A DNA stretch of 64,000 bases from Elusimicrobiales bacterium (GCA_028713125.1 JAQTOU010000002.1:62001-126000), one strand, 5' to 3'; counted from the stretch's first letter, positions 34,003 through 44,089 are shown. Numbers and translations are program-made. Notes: generated from the letters alone by a model not told the origin.

Positions 34003-35640
34003 GTGAAAATAACTATAACCTTCCAGGCCGTTCTTCTTCTCGTTCTATGCTCACGATCGGTTTCCGCGCAGGTAGCTTACAGCCCTGCCGTTAACGACGC
34101 TAAAACCAGGGATTTCGAAGCGAAAATAGCCAGGACCGCGCAGGAACTCGGGATCAGCGTATATGAAGATCTTCCCGTATCCGCGGCCCGGTCCGCGGCG
34201 CCGCAGGCCGCTCCCGCATATGCAAAAATAGTCCGGCCGGCGCCTTTCCGGGTTCCGGAAGTTCCTAAGCCGGAGCAGCAGCCCCCGGCCGGCAACAGCA
34301 TGCCTATCGGAAATGTCTGGGGCTATGCGCCGATGGCCTACCATACTATAAGCGCTCAGCTGGCCGATTCCGGCTTCGTGCCCTGGGCGGACGCCGCTCC
34401 CGGTTTCGACGAGATCTCCCTCAAAGCGGCGGCCGCGGTCAAAAATTCAAGGTACGAAGCGCGGAAGGCCGGAGCGGCCTCGCTCCTGCTTGACCAGGGC
34501 TTTATAAACGAGATGGAAGCACTTACCGGGTCGAAGTTCCTCCCAGGCGGCGCGGTCGACTACCTCGTGAACGGACCCGCCTCTTTCGCGCAAAAAGACC
34601 GCCTGATGAGGGAAGCCAAAAAAACAATTTACGTGGCCACCTACGCCATCTACGACGACGTTACCGGCGACGAGACCACCGAGATCCTCCTGGCCAAAAA
34701 GAAGGAGGGCGTGGACATCAAGTTCATGACCGACAATAAGCTGGCCTACGTTTTCGGCGGCAAGAATTTAAAGCGCCTGGCGGCGGCCGGCATAGACGTA
34801 GTGCGCTACCAGGAGAGCCCCAGGACCCACGATTACCTGCACGTAAAAATGATGATAGTGGACGGGGAATACGCCATCGAGGGCGGAATGAATTTCGGAG
34901 ACCCTTATTCCCACAAGAACCCGGACGGGCTGAAGTGGCGGGATACGGACGTCCTCTACACCGGGCCGGCCGTGACCGACTCCGTGAAACTTTTCGCGGG
35001 GATGTGGAACTCCCAGGTCAAAGAACCGTCCAGGCGCGTAGCCGCGCCTCGGAGCCCCGCGGCCGGGACCGGCTCCGCCCGCATTTCCGTGCTCCTGCAA
35101 AACCCGCCCAGCCTTACCCCGCCGATACTTTTAAGCATACTGAAAGCCATACAGGGCGCCACGGACCGGATTAACATAGAGAACGCCTACATCGTCGCCA
35201 TACCGGCTTTCACCCAGGCGGTAATAGAGGCCCGGGCGCGCGGAGTGGAGGTGAACATCCTCACCAATTCAAAGGAGAGCATAGACTCGGACGGGAAATC
35301 TTTCGCGGATACCATAATCAAGGGGATGAAGGTTTTTGCCGACGCCGGGGTTAACGTCTACCTCAAGCAGGGGCAGACCCTCCATTCCAAGTTCATGACA
35401 GTGGACGGGGTTTTCTGCAGCCTGGGCTCGTACAATTTGCACCCCAGGAGCGAAAGGTACGATACGGAGCTAAATATCAGCGTGCTGGACCGCGATTCTA
35501 CGGCCCGGCTGGACTCGGTTTTTTCCAGCGACATAGCCGAGGCTAAAAAAATGTCTTCGGAAGACCTTTCCGGCAAGCCGGGCTGGCTGTCAGGCATAAT
35601 GGAGAACTATTTCTACTCCCAGCTCTCGCCTCAAAAATAG
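34003..35640 (+). CDS. Exported phospholipase D-like protein, two HKD motifs
   Basis: A 545-residue protein with a signal peptide (residues 1-23, ending SVSA). A Pro/Ala-rich region follows (about 40-110), then two phospholipase D domains. The HKD motifs are H280-V-K282 with the Asp in MMIVD, and H461-S-K463 with D in FMTVD. The family includes cardiolipin synthases and nucleases. Here export suggests an extracellular or periplasmic phosphodiesterase; lipid or nucleic acid as substrate is not resolved. It starts with GTG 34003 and has its own terminator. Confidence 0.85.
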   Translation: MKITITFQAVLLLVLCSRSVSAQVAYSPAVNDAKTRDFEAKIARTAQELGISVYEDLPVSAARSAAPQAAPAYAKIVRPAPFRVPEVPKPEQQPPAGNSMPIGNVWGYAPMAYHTISAQLADSGFVPWADAAPGFDEISLKAAAAVKNSRYEARKAGAASLLLDQGFINEMEALTGSKFLPGGAVDYLVNGPASFAQKDRLMREAKKTIYVATYAIYDDVTGDETTEILLAKKKEGVDIKFMTDNKLAYVFGGKNLKRLAAAGIDVVRYQESPRTHDYLHVKMMIVDGEYAIEGGMNFGDPYSHKNPDGLKWRDTDVLYTGPAVTDSVKLFAGMWNSQVKEPSRRVAAPRSPAAGTGSARISVLLQNPPSLTPPILLSILKAIQGATDRINIENAYIVAIPAFTQAVIEARARGVEVNILTNSKESIDSDGKSFADTIIKGMKVFADAGVNVYLKQGQTLHSKFMTVDGVFCSLGSYNLHPRSERYDTELNISVLDRDSTARLDSVFSSDIAEAKKMSSEDLSGKPGWLSGIMENYFYSQLSPQK

Positions 35641-35658
35641 GAGAAGGCGGCGGCCGAA

Positions 35659-35698
35659 CGGGAAGCCGGGGTTTTTCAGCCCCGGCTTCCCGTTTTTT
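35659..35698 (+). terminator. Rho-independent terminator after the PLD-like gene
   Basis: A perfect 13-bp stem (35659-35671 with 35680-35692), an 8-nt loop and six Ts (35693-35698). It is one of the strongest in the window. Confidence 0.95.
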
Positions 35699-35725
35699 AT
35701 CGTGGCAAAAACACTCTAAAAAACC

Positions 35726-35731
35726 TAAAAT
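35726..35731 (+). promoter_or_regulatory. Candidate -10 element before hpt
   Basis: TAAAAT (35726-35731) lies 9 nt before the hpt ATG, right after a terminator, so a new promoter is expected here. The -35 region is weak (TGGCAA at 35703-35708). Confidence 0.5.
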
Positions 35732-35740
35732 ATAGGACGG

Positions 35741-36282
35741 ATGCATAAAGATTTGCAGGAAATACTCGTTTCCAGCGCGGAGCTGGACGCGGGCGTAAAA
35801 AAGCTGGGCGAGCGGATCTCCAAAGATTACGCCGGCCGCTGCGTCACCCTGGTAGGGGTGCTTAAGGGCTGCGTGCTTTTCATGTCGGACCTGGCCAAGA
35901 ATATCTCCCTGGATACCCGCATGGATTTCATGATGCTCTCCTCGTATTCCGGCACCCATTCCACCGGCGTGGTGCGCATCCTGCTGGACCTCAAGGAGAG
36001 CATAGAGGACTGCGACGTGCTGATAGTGGAGGATATCGTCGACTCCGGCCTGACGATGGAGTATATGCTGCAGAACCTTAAGACCCGCCGCCCCAGGTCG
36101 CTCGAGATCTGCACGCTGCTGGACAAGCCCAGCCGCCGCCGGGCGCAGGTCCCGATAAAATACACCGGCTTCACCATCGAGGATAAGTTCGTGGTGGGCT
36201 ACGGGCTGGACTATAACGGGATCTACAGGAACCTGCCGTATATCGGGGTCCTCAGCAAAGAAGCGATAGAAGGAAAAAAAAT

Positions 36283-36292
<10 letters not shown>
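35741..36292 (+). CDS. hpt: Hypoxanthine phosphoribosyltransferase
   Basis: Salvages purines by joining hypoxanthine or guanine to PRPP. The 183-residue protein has the PRPP-binding loop VLIVEDIVDSGLTMEYML and the family strand TLVGVLKGCVLFMSDLA. The ending region FVVGYGLDYNGIYRNLPYIG is characteristic. Its stop overlaps ftsH by 10 nt, an arrangement also seen in many bacteria. Confidence 0.95.
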
Positions 36293-38091
<1,799 letters not shown>

Positions 38092-38110
38092 GGACAGGGG
38101 GGAGCAACGG

Positions 38111-38926
38111 ATGTACCTGCAGTACGCTAAGAACCTTGCCGATATCGCGGTGGTATACTATATCGTATACCGCCTGATATTGCTGCTTAAGGGCACGCGC
38201 GCCATGCAGGTTATCTGGGGCGTTTTTATCCTGGCCGTCATCACCGCCGTGGCCAAATACCTGAACCTTTCCGCTACCGTCTGGCTGATGCAGCAGTTCT
38301 GGCTGGCCGGCATGTTCCTCCTTATAGTGGTCTTCCAGCCCGAGATCCGGTTCGCGCTCGCCAATATCGGCTCGAATCCGCTGGGCCGGGTGATGGTGTC
38401 CCAGGAGTACCGCTTCATAGGCGAAATGATGGAGGCCGTCCGCGCCGCCGCCGCGGAGAAAATGGGGATGCTGATAGTGCTGGAGCAGGACATGGCGCTG
38501 CGCGACATCGTAGAGACGGGGGTGCGCATAAACGGCGAGGTCTCCAAGGAGATGCTGCTGACGGTTTTCCACATAAACACCCTGCTTCACGACGGCGCGG
38601 CCGTCATAGCCAATAACAGGCTGGTCGCGGCCGGCTGCATTCTGCCGCTGACGGAGCAGCAGGAGCTTTCAAAGATACTAGGCATGAGGCACCGCGCCGC
38701 GCTGGGCCTCAGCGAAGTGGCTGACGCGATCATAATCATAGTTTCCGAGGAGACCGGGACGCTGTCGGTGGCCCGCAACGGGAAGCTCCAGCAGGCCGTC
38801 GATCCGAAGGACCTCGAGGCCATGCTGTACCAGCTCTACCGCTCGAAAGCCGAGAAGACCCTGCTCAGGAAAGCCCCGCGCCCTGAGGCCCAGGCCGCCC
38901 CTCACGCGGCGCCGCCGCAGGCCTAA
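38111..38926 (+). CDS. cdaA: Diadenylate cyclase, CdaA type
   Basis: Makes cyclic di-AMP from two ATP. The 271-residue protein has an N-terminal membrane region (about residues 8-75) and a DAC domain with D161-G-A and R193-H-R195, both key catalytic motifs. The Pro/Ala-rich C-terminus is extra. Cyclic di-AMP controls osmolyte and potassium balance in other phyla. Only a 32-residue fragment follows it where cdaR would normally stand. Confidence 0.95.
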   Translation: MYLQYAKNLADIAVVYYIVYRLILLLKGTRAMQVIWGVFILAVITAVAKYLNLSATVWLMQQFWLAGMFLLIVVFQPEIRFALANIGSNPLGRVMVSQEYRFIGEMMEAVRAAAAEKMGMLIVLEQDMALRDIVETGVRINGEVSKEMLLTVFHINTLLHDGAAVIANNRLVAAGCILPLTEQQELSKILGMRHRAALGLSEVADAIIIIVSEETGTLSVARNGKLQQAVDPKDLEAMLYQLYRSKAEKTLLRKAPRPEAQAAPHAAPPQA

Positions 38927-38930
38927 CCGT

Positions 38931-39029
38931 ATGAATATCCAGGAACTTTTTACCCGGAACTGGCAGATAAAACTGCTCTCCCTCATCATAGCCCTGCTTA
39001 TCTGGTACTTTATAACGGGCGGCGCTTAA
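38931..39029 (+). CDS. 32-residue CdaR/YbbR-like membrane segment
   Basis: A short reading frame 4 nt after cdaA: MNIQELFTRNWQIKLLSLII, then ALLIWYFITGGA and stop. YbbR/CdaR proteins begin with just such an N-W-x-x-K-L-L-S-L-hydrophobic anchor and then carry several extracellular YbbR repeats. Here no repeats follow; the frame stops and the next gene begins 14 nt later. It may be a mini-regulator of CdaA or a decayed cdaR. The position makes translation plausible. Confidence 0.6.
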   Translation: MNIQELFTRNWQIKLLSLIIALLIWYFITGGA

Positions 39030-39043
39030 AAGGAAATAAGCCT

Positions 39044-39787
39044 ATGGCCTCTGTCTCCGTTTACGCTCACAGGGGGGGTATGCTTAAGGCCCCCGAAAAT
39101 ACCGTGGCCGCCTTCAAGGCGGCTTTTTCAGCCGGGGCCGACGCCGTGGAATGCGACATCCGCCGCACCGCCGACGGGCAGTTCGTGGCCTTCCATGACT
39201 CCGGGACCGGCAGGGTCTGCGGCCGGGACTGGAAGATCGCGGCCACCTCGTGGCCGCATTTGAAAAGCCTGCGCGTGCTCGGGAAGGAGCCCATCCCGCA
39301 CCTGGACGATATCCTTAACCTTATGATACTGCATCCCGGCAGGGAATTCTATTTCGAGATGGCGCTTGAAAAAGAGGCCGACGCCGCGGACCTGGCCCTG
39401 CAGATAAAAAGGGCGGGCGTACAGAGCCGCGCCTTCCTGCTTACCTACTCCTGCCGGAGCGGTTTCCTTGCGGCCGCGCGCGCGGCCGTGCCGGGCGTGG
39501 GACTGGCGGTCATGCCGCTTTTCCCCTCGGACATGCTTACCACGGCCGTGAAGACCGGCGCCTCGAAGGTCTGCGCCGGCTGGATCGACTGGCCGCTGAC
39601 GAAACAGCTTTTTTACGCAGGCGCTTCGGCGTTCGATTTTAAAAAGCAGGCGGAAGAGGCGGCCCTGGCCGGAGTGGAGATCTCCGCCGGCATAGCCAAC
39701 CACCCGCGCGACGTGCGCCGCCTTCTTGATCTGGGCGCCAAAGCCGTGTGGACCGACGACGTGGAGATGGCGGTGAAATATGTATAA
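39044..39787 (+). CDS. Glycerophosphodiester phosphodiesterase
   Basis: Hydrolyses glycerophosphodiesters to glycerol 3-phosphate and an alcohol. The 247-residue protein has the family's SVYAHRGGMLKAPENTVAAF (catalytic His, Arg, Glu region), AVECDIRRTADGQFVAFHD (metal and second His) and NLMILHPGREFYFEM. It lacks a signal peptide, so the cytoplasm is its place. The ATGs and 8-nt overlap with the response regulator suggest co-transcription. Confidence 0.92.
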   Translation: MASVSVYAHRGGMLKAPENTVAAFKAAFSAGADAVECDIRRTADGQFVAFHDSGTGRVCGRDWKIAATSWPHLKSLRVLGKEPIPHLDDILNLMILHPGREFYFEMALEKEADAADLALQIKRAGVQSRAFLLTYSCRSGFLAAARAAVPGVGLAVMPLFPSDMLTTAVKTGASKVCAGWIDWPLTKQLFYAGASAFDFKKQAEEAALAGVEISAGIANHPRDVRRLLDLGAKAVWTDDVEMAVKYV

Positions 39788-40469
39788 AAGAATACTGCTG
39801 GTCGACGACGATAAGCTGGTGCTGAACTCCACCCGGCGCTACCTCGAGGACCGCGGCTTCACTGTCGCCGCCGCGGACAACGGGGCCGAGGCGGTGGCAC
39901 TGGCGCGCGAGTCGAAGCCGGACCTGGTCATAACCGACGCGCAGATGAAGGGTCTGGACGGCTTCGCGCTCTGCAAGGCCTTGAAGGAGACCGAAGGCTT
40001 TACCGGGGTTCCGGTCATAATAATTTCAGGCAGCAAGATCAGCGAGGAAGATATCCTGGCCGGCTATAACAAGGGCGCCGACGATTATATCCTTAAACCT
40101 TTTTCTTTCCCGGTCCTGCTGGCCAAGGTGAAGGCGGTCATGAAGCGCTACGAGGGCGTGGCGGAGAAAACGGAGAAGATAAAGAAGCTTGGCATGGTGA
40201 TCGACCCTTCGGGGCGGACCGTGACGATCAAGAGCTCCGTGATAAATCTTACCCGCAAAGAGTTCGATCTGCTGATGGCGCTGATAACCGAAGAGGGCCG
40301 GCTGCTGGGCATCCCGCACCTCCTGGAGACGGTCTGGGGCTACGACCCGGCCAGCTACAATGACCCGCATACGGTCGGGGTGCATATTTCATCCCTCCGC
40401 AAAAAGCTCGGCCATGAAATAGGTGAGCACATCACCAGCGTCACCGGCCACGGTTACAAATTCGAATAA
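39780..40469 (+). CDS. OmpR/PhoB-family response regulator
   Basis: A DNA-binding two-component regulator. Residues 1-118 are the receiver, with D9-D11, phospho-acceptor D53 and K in YILKPF. Residues 130-229 are the winged-helix output: LTRKEFDLLMALITEEGRLL, then VWGYDPASYNDPHTVGVHIS and HITSVTGHGYKFE. The cognate kinase is not adjacent on this strand; the only kinase in the area is 42074-43624 on the other strand. It overlaps the preceding gene by 8 nt. Confidence 0.93.
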   Translation: MYKRILLVDDDKLVLNSTRRYLEDRGFTVAAADNGAEAVALARESKPDLVITDAQMKGLDGFALCKALKETEGFTGVPVIIISGSKISEEDILAGYNKGADDYILKPFSFPVLLAKVKAVMKRYEGVAEKTEKIKKLGMVIDPSGRTVTIKSSVINLTRKEFDLLMALITEEGRLLGIPHLLETVWGYDPASYNDPHTVGVHISSLRKKLGHEIGEHITSVTGHGYKFE

Positions 40470-40488
40470 CTTCCACATGGTTCTGGCC

Positions 40489-40615
40489 GGGCGGTACGGC
40501 GACCGGAACGCAAAACGCGTTCGGCCACACCGTGGCCTCACTCGGTATTCGCCCGCCGGGCTATGCAACCGGCGGGCTCAACGACGGTTTTGCTAACCCG
40601 GCCGCCGTGCCACCC
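40489..40615 (+). other. Structured repeat element A
   Basis: A 127-nt palindrome-rich element. The ends pair: 40489-40506 with 40598-40615 at 16 of 18 positions. Inside, GCAAAAC (40510-40516) pairs GTTTTGC (40587-40593) after an internal loop of AAC against TAAC. Two hairpins follow: GGCCAC-ACC-GTGGCC (40523-40537) and a perfect 9-bp stem (40551-40559 with 40569-40577) whose loop contains TATGCAA. It matches elements at 55681-55880 and 56178-56311. The remainder of the 272-nt gap before 40742 holds only weak promoter-like sequence (TTGGTT 40688, TGATAG 40711). Confidence 0.8.
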
Positions 40616-40741
40616 TTAACCCCATCCTTTGCGCAGTTTTCAAAGCAAAGTATCCAAAGTTACATTTGACCGAAATTTGATAATTTTTTGGTTTTTACCG
40701 TATTCCCCTCTGATAGAGTATTAACGTGGAAAGGAGGGGTT

Positions 40742-41659
40742 ATGAAAACGGTAAATTCGGCCTTAAAAATAACTTTCGCAGCCGCCTTCGGGCTGATCCT
40801 CGGCGCCCCCCATAACTCCTTCGCGGAAGACGCCTACAAGAAAATGGCGAACGACTTCGCTAAGTACTCCACCGACAAAAAAGTCAAGAACGTGACCGTG
40901 GTCGGTTTTTCGCGCAAGGCCCGCACTTCCCGCGAGGAGAGCGAATATTTCTCGGAGAAGCTCATCTCCTGCCTGGTGGCCTCGGGCAAGGTCAACCTGC
41001 TCGAGCGGTCGCAGCTGGACAAAGTGCTGGAGGAGCGCAGCCTCTCGGCCTCCGGGGTGGCGGAGGAGGGCGCGGACGGCGGCAGGAAAAAGATAGACCC
41101 GAGTAACGCGATAATCGTGGGCACCATCTTCGGCACTAAAGAACATCTTAAAATAATAGCCAAGATGATAGACCCGGTTACCGGCGCGGTGCTGCATACC
41201 GTCGAGGGCCAGACCGAAAGGCAGTGGGAGATACTGCCGGAGCGGCCCGATTTTGAATTCGAGGTGCCGGACCTGCGGATGGTGGCGGCCATGTTCAGCG
41301 ATGAGGAGCCGGAGCTCAGGCCCGAGCTCTCCAATTTCCGCGACGCGCCCGCCAGCCTCAATACCGACAGCTGCAATACCCGCCGCGCGCGCCTCGCTTC
41401 CATGCAGACGGCGGCCCTCGACGCCAAAGCGAAGTACTGGGCGCTGCAGATGCGCGACCCCAACTTCAAAAGCAGGAAGCTCACCCGCAACCCCGGCGGG
41501 GAAATAAAGAATAATGAGGACAGGAAGAGATTCTACGCCCTGCTCCAGGCCTATCACCGCTCCCCGGAGCTTCCCAGGCTTTCAGTGCCGGAGATGAACG
41601 CCGTGATAACGATCATGGACGAGGAGGGAAAGATCTCGGACGAATGCGGGCTGCACTAA
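40742..41659 (+). CDS. Exported FlgO/CsgG-like protein
   Basis: A 305-residue protein with a signal peptide (about 1-27, SFA before EDAYKK). The domain KNVTVVGFSRKARTSREESE, then LISCLVASGKVNLLERSQLD and SNAIIVGTIFGTKEHLKIIA resembles the FlgO/CsgG-type fold that builds outer-membrane-linked assemblies. A second helical region (about 190-300) has no recognised family. ATG 40742 is chosen over 40688 because AAAGGAGGGG (40730-40739) precedes it and the signal peptide starts there. Likely periplasmic or outer membrane. Confidence 0.75.
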   Translation: MKTVNSALKITFAAAFGLILGAPHNSFAEDAYKKMANDFAKYSTDKKVKNVTVVGFSRKARTSREESEYFSEKLISCLVASGKVNLLERSQLDKVLEERSLSASGVAEEGADGGRKKIDPSNAIIVGTIFGTKEHLKIIAKMIDPVTGAVLHTVEGQTERQWEILPERPDFEFEVPDLRMVAAMFSDEEPELRPELSNFRDAPASLNTDSCNTRRARLASMQTAALDAKAKYWALQMRDPNFKSRKLTRNPGGEIKNNEDRKRFYALLQAYHRSPELPRLSVPEMNAVITIMDEEGKISDECGLH

Positions 41660-41697
41660 GAGGCGGCCGCCAACCAGCGGTCGAAGGTAAAGAGGTG

Positions 41698-42060
41698 TCA
41701 GCAGCCGAGGACTTTCTCAACCAGGTTCCTGATCTCGTCTATGCCGAAGGGTTTTATAAGGAAGCCCTCCAGCTCCACGCCGGGCACCAGGGGGGTGCTT
41801 ATGTTGGAGACGGAGCCGGTGATGGCTATGATCTTTATGGCGGGGAGCATATCGCGGATCCTTTTTATGACCTCTTCGCCGCGCATATCCGGCATTTTCA
41901 GGTCGCAGATGACCGCGTCGAAATCTTTTTGTTTAAGCAGCTCGAGCGCGGCGGCCCCGTTGTCCGCCTCGCTTATCTCCCAGCCGCGGCTGGCCAGCGC
42001 GCGCCGCACGTAATTCCGGACCAGGTCCTCGTCGTCCACTATAAGTATTCTTTTTGCCAT
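41698..42060 (-). CDS. CheY-like single-domain response regulator
   Basis: A 120-residue receiver with D9-D10, phospho-acceptor D53 (ICDLKMPDMRG) and K in LIKPFG. No output domain. It starts 13 nt after the kinase gene on the same strand, so the two are probably one operon. It may act as a phosphate sink or a protein-binding output for that kinase. It ends convergent to the FlgO-like gene, with 38 nt between them and no clear terminator. Confidence 0.93.
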   Translation of the reverse strand: MAKRILIVDDEDLVRNYVRRALASRGWEISEADNGAAALELLKQKDFDAVICDLKMPDMRGEEVIKRIRDMLPAIKIIAITGSVSNISTPLVPGVELEGFLIKPFGIDEIRNLVEKVLGC

Positions 42061-42073
42061 AAACGGAAAGCCG

Positions 42074-43624
42074 TCAGGCCGGCAGGCCTATGGTGAAGGT
42101 CGTGCCCCCGTTGGGGCGGTTGTGAGCCTTTATCGTGCCGTTATGCCTGTTTATGATGCCAAGGCAGACCGAAAGCCCCAGGCCCGTGCCCTTGCCTACA
42201 GGTTTGGTGGTGAAGAAAGGGTCAAAAACGCTAGCCAGTATTTCAGGCTTTATCCCGGTCCCAGTATCGGAGACCGTGGTCATTATCATCTCCCGGCCAG
42301 CCGGGTCCTTCAGGAGGCTGGTTCCCACGGTAAGCTCGCCGCCCTCCGGCATTGCGTCGCGCGCGTTAGTGAACAGGTTCAGGAAAACCTGCATCAGCTG
42401 CTGGTAGTCCCCGGTCACCATCGGGAGGCCCTGTCCGAACTCCCTGGCTATGCGCACGCTCTTAAGCTCCATCTGGCGCGCGCAGAGGGTCAGTGTTTCC
42501 TCTATGACTTCGTTTATGTTAACCGGTTCCATGCGAGTCTTTTCCTGCCGGGCGAAAGAGAGCAGGGAAACTATGATCTTCTTGCAGCGGAAGACGGCTT
42601 TCTCTATATCTTTCAGGTCAGTGAAATTCTGGCTGTCTGGCTTGGTATTTTCCAGAACGAGCTGGGTAAGGCCGAGTATGCCCGAGAGCGGGTTGTTGAT
42701 CTCATGCGCTAGCCCGCCCGCGAGCTGGCCCAGCGCGGACATCTTTTCCGCCTGGATCAGCTGCGACTGGGTCTCCTGCAGCTGGCGGTAGAGGTTGGAG
42801 TTCCTGAGCGCCAGGTTCACCAGGGAGCCGAAGATCTTCGCCCTTTGCAGATCTTCCTCCGTGAAATATTCGCCCTCCTGGGTGCGGTTTATATTTATCA
42901 GGCCGGAGGGCTTGTTCTCCTCCATCAGCGGCAGGAAGAGCGCGCATTTTATCCCGCTTATGCCGGGCAGGTCGGAGAAGGCCTTGTCCCTGGCCGGTTC
43001 GTCGACAAGTATGACGGATTTAGTTTCCCCGCCAAGGCGCCCCATCATCCTGTCGCAAAGGCCGAGCCTCGAGTTAAGGCGCGCCTCGTCCTCCAGGCCC
43101 TCCGAGACCGCCACTTTCAGGCGGCCGCCCTTATCCGGCAGCACCAGCAGCGATTCCTCGGCTTTGAGTATCCTCGTCACCGAGTCGATGGTAACGCGCA
43201 GAAGTTCCTCCGGCTTGATGGTGGAGAAAATGGCTTTTGTGATATCGTTGAACTTGCGCTTCTCAAGCGCTTTTCCCACCACGGCCAGGAGTTCCTTGAT
43301 CTCGAAGGGCTTGTGCAGATAGTCGAAGGCGCCCTTGCGCATGCTCTGTATGGCCGTCCCCATGGTCCCGTGCCCCGTCGCGATTATTACCTCCAGCTCC
43401 GGGTCTATCTTTTTCATCTCGCCCAGGGCGGTGATGCCGTCCATGCCCGGCATCTGGATGTCCGTGATCACCAGGTCGAATTTTTCGGCGGCTATTTTCT
43501 TCACCGCCTGCTCTCCGTCGTAGACCACCGAGACCGCGTAGCCGTGCAGCTGCAGGGAGGCGGAGATCATCTCCGCTATCTGCGGTTCATCGTCCACCAC
43601 GAGGATGCTGGCTTTATTGGTCAT
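42074..43624 (-). CDS. Receiver-GAF-histidine kinase
   Basis: A 516-residue soluble sensor kinase. Domains: receiver (about 5-120, phospho-acceptor D55), GAF-like domain (about 135-275), dimerisation helix with H307 in GLAHEINNPL, and the ATPase with NLFTNARDAM, DTGTGIKPE and GKGTGLGLS. No membrane segment, so input would be cytoplasmic or via the receiver. The start has no ribosome site, but TACAAT (43641-43636, minus strand) ends 11 nt before it. The CheY-like gene follows. Confidence 0.94.
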   Translation of the reverse strand: MTNKASILVVDDEPQIAEMISASLQLHGYAVSVVYDGEQAVKKIAAEKFDLVITDIQMPGMDGITALGEMKKIDPELEVIIATGHGTMGTAIQSMRKGAFDYLHKPFEIKELLAVVGKALEKRKFNDITKAIFSTIKPEELLRVTIDSVTRILKAEESLLVLPDKGGRLKVAVSEGLEDEARLNSRLGLCDRMMGRLGGETKSVILVDEPARDKAFSDLPGISGIKCALFLPLMEENKPSGLININRTQEGEYFTEEDLQRAKIFGSLVNLALRNSNLYRQLQETQSQLIQAEKMSALGQLAGGLAHEINNPLSGILGLTQLVLENTKPDSQNFTDLKDIEKAVFRCKKIIVSLLSFARQEKTRMEPVNINEVIEETLTLCARQMELKSVRIAREFGQGLPMVTGDYQQLMQVFLNLFTNARDAMPEGGELTVGTSLLKDPAGREMIMTTVSDTGTGIKPEILASVFDPFFTTKPVGKGTGLGLSVCLGIINRHNGTIKAHNRPNGGTTFTIGLPA

Positions 43625-43681
43625 AGGTTAGAACAATTGTATAAAATTAGCCCCGCGATAAAGCCGGGCAGGCCCCGGGCA

Positions 43682-43711
43682 ATTAAAAAGCCCCCTGCGG
43701 GGCTTTTTAAT
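43682..43711 (-). terminator. Bidirectional intrinsic terminator
   Basis: A perfect 13-bp stem (43682-43694 with 43699-43711) and a 4-nt loop, with A/T runs on both sides. On the minus strand it ends the tRNA-Ser transcript before the kinase gene. Confidence 0.92.
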
Positions 43712-43768
43712 CAGCGCTATCCTGCGCTTCTTCCTGGACACAAAGAACTTTTTGCGAAGTAAAAAGTT

Positions 43769-43853
43769 CGGAGAGGGAGGGATTCGAACCCTCGAAGGTT
43801 TGACCCTTACAGGTTTTCGAGACCTGCTGTTTCAACCGCTCACACACCTCTCC
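43769..43853 (-). tRNA. tRNA-Ser (anticodon CGA)
   Basis: An 85-nt class II tRNA on the minus strand. Acceptor GGAGAGG pairs CCTCTCC, the anticodon stem CAGGT/ACCTG holds loop CTCGAAA with anticodon CGA (reads UCG), and a long variable arm and T loop TTCGAAT follow. CCA is not encoded: after the discriminator G the sequence reads AAC. Confidence 0.95.
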
Positions 43854-43860
43854 ATAGATC

Positions 43861-43951
43861 TGGCGGAAGGGGAGGGATTCGAACCCACGGTACGGATTAA
43901 CCGTACATCGGTTTTCAAGACCGACGCCTTAAACCACTCGGCCACCCTTCC
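43861..43951 (-). tRNA. tRNA-Ser (anticodon UGA)
   Basis: A 91-nt class II tRNA on the minus strand, 7 nt upstream of the other tRNA-Ser. Acceptor GGAAGGG pairs CCCTTCC, the anticodon loop CTTGAAA has anticodon TGA (reads UCA), and the variable arm is long. It has an encoded CCA (43861-43863), unlike its neighbour. Confidence 0.95.
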
Positions 43952-43997
43952 CTTATAAGCGCTGCCCGGGCACTGCACATGGCGCGGTCAGTAATGA

Positions 43998-44014
43998 TAT
44001 AATATAAAATTATA
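43998..44014. promoter_or_regulatory. Divergent -10 region for tRNA-Ser and glmM
   Basis: An AT-rich stretch with TATAAT on the plus strand (43998-44003) toward glmM and TATAAT on the minus strand (44014-44009) toward the tRNAs. The -35 regions are weak on both sides. Confidence 0.5.
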
Positions 44015-44089
44015 TAAGACAGTTAACAGCGGCCGCCCTGATAGCATAGCTCTTATGGCGGTACTAGCATAGCTTCGGGGCTTACATAA

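Noticed and set aside
42845-43762. 305-codon plus-strand frame over the kinase
   Set aside because: Antisense of the receiver-GAF part; it runs through a terminator and has no ribosome site.
43752-43958. A 68-residue plus-strand frame with GGIRTLEG and GEGFEPT
   Set aside because: It is the antisense of the two tRNA-Ser genes, a well-known false protein in annotations.
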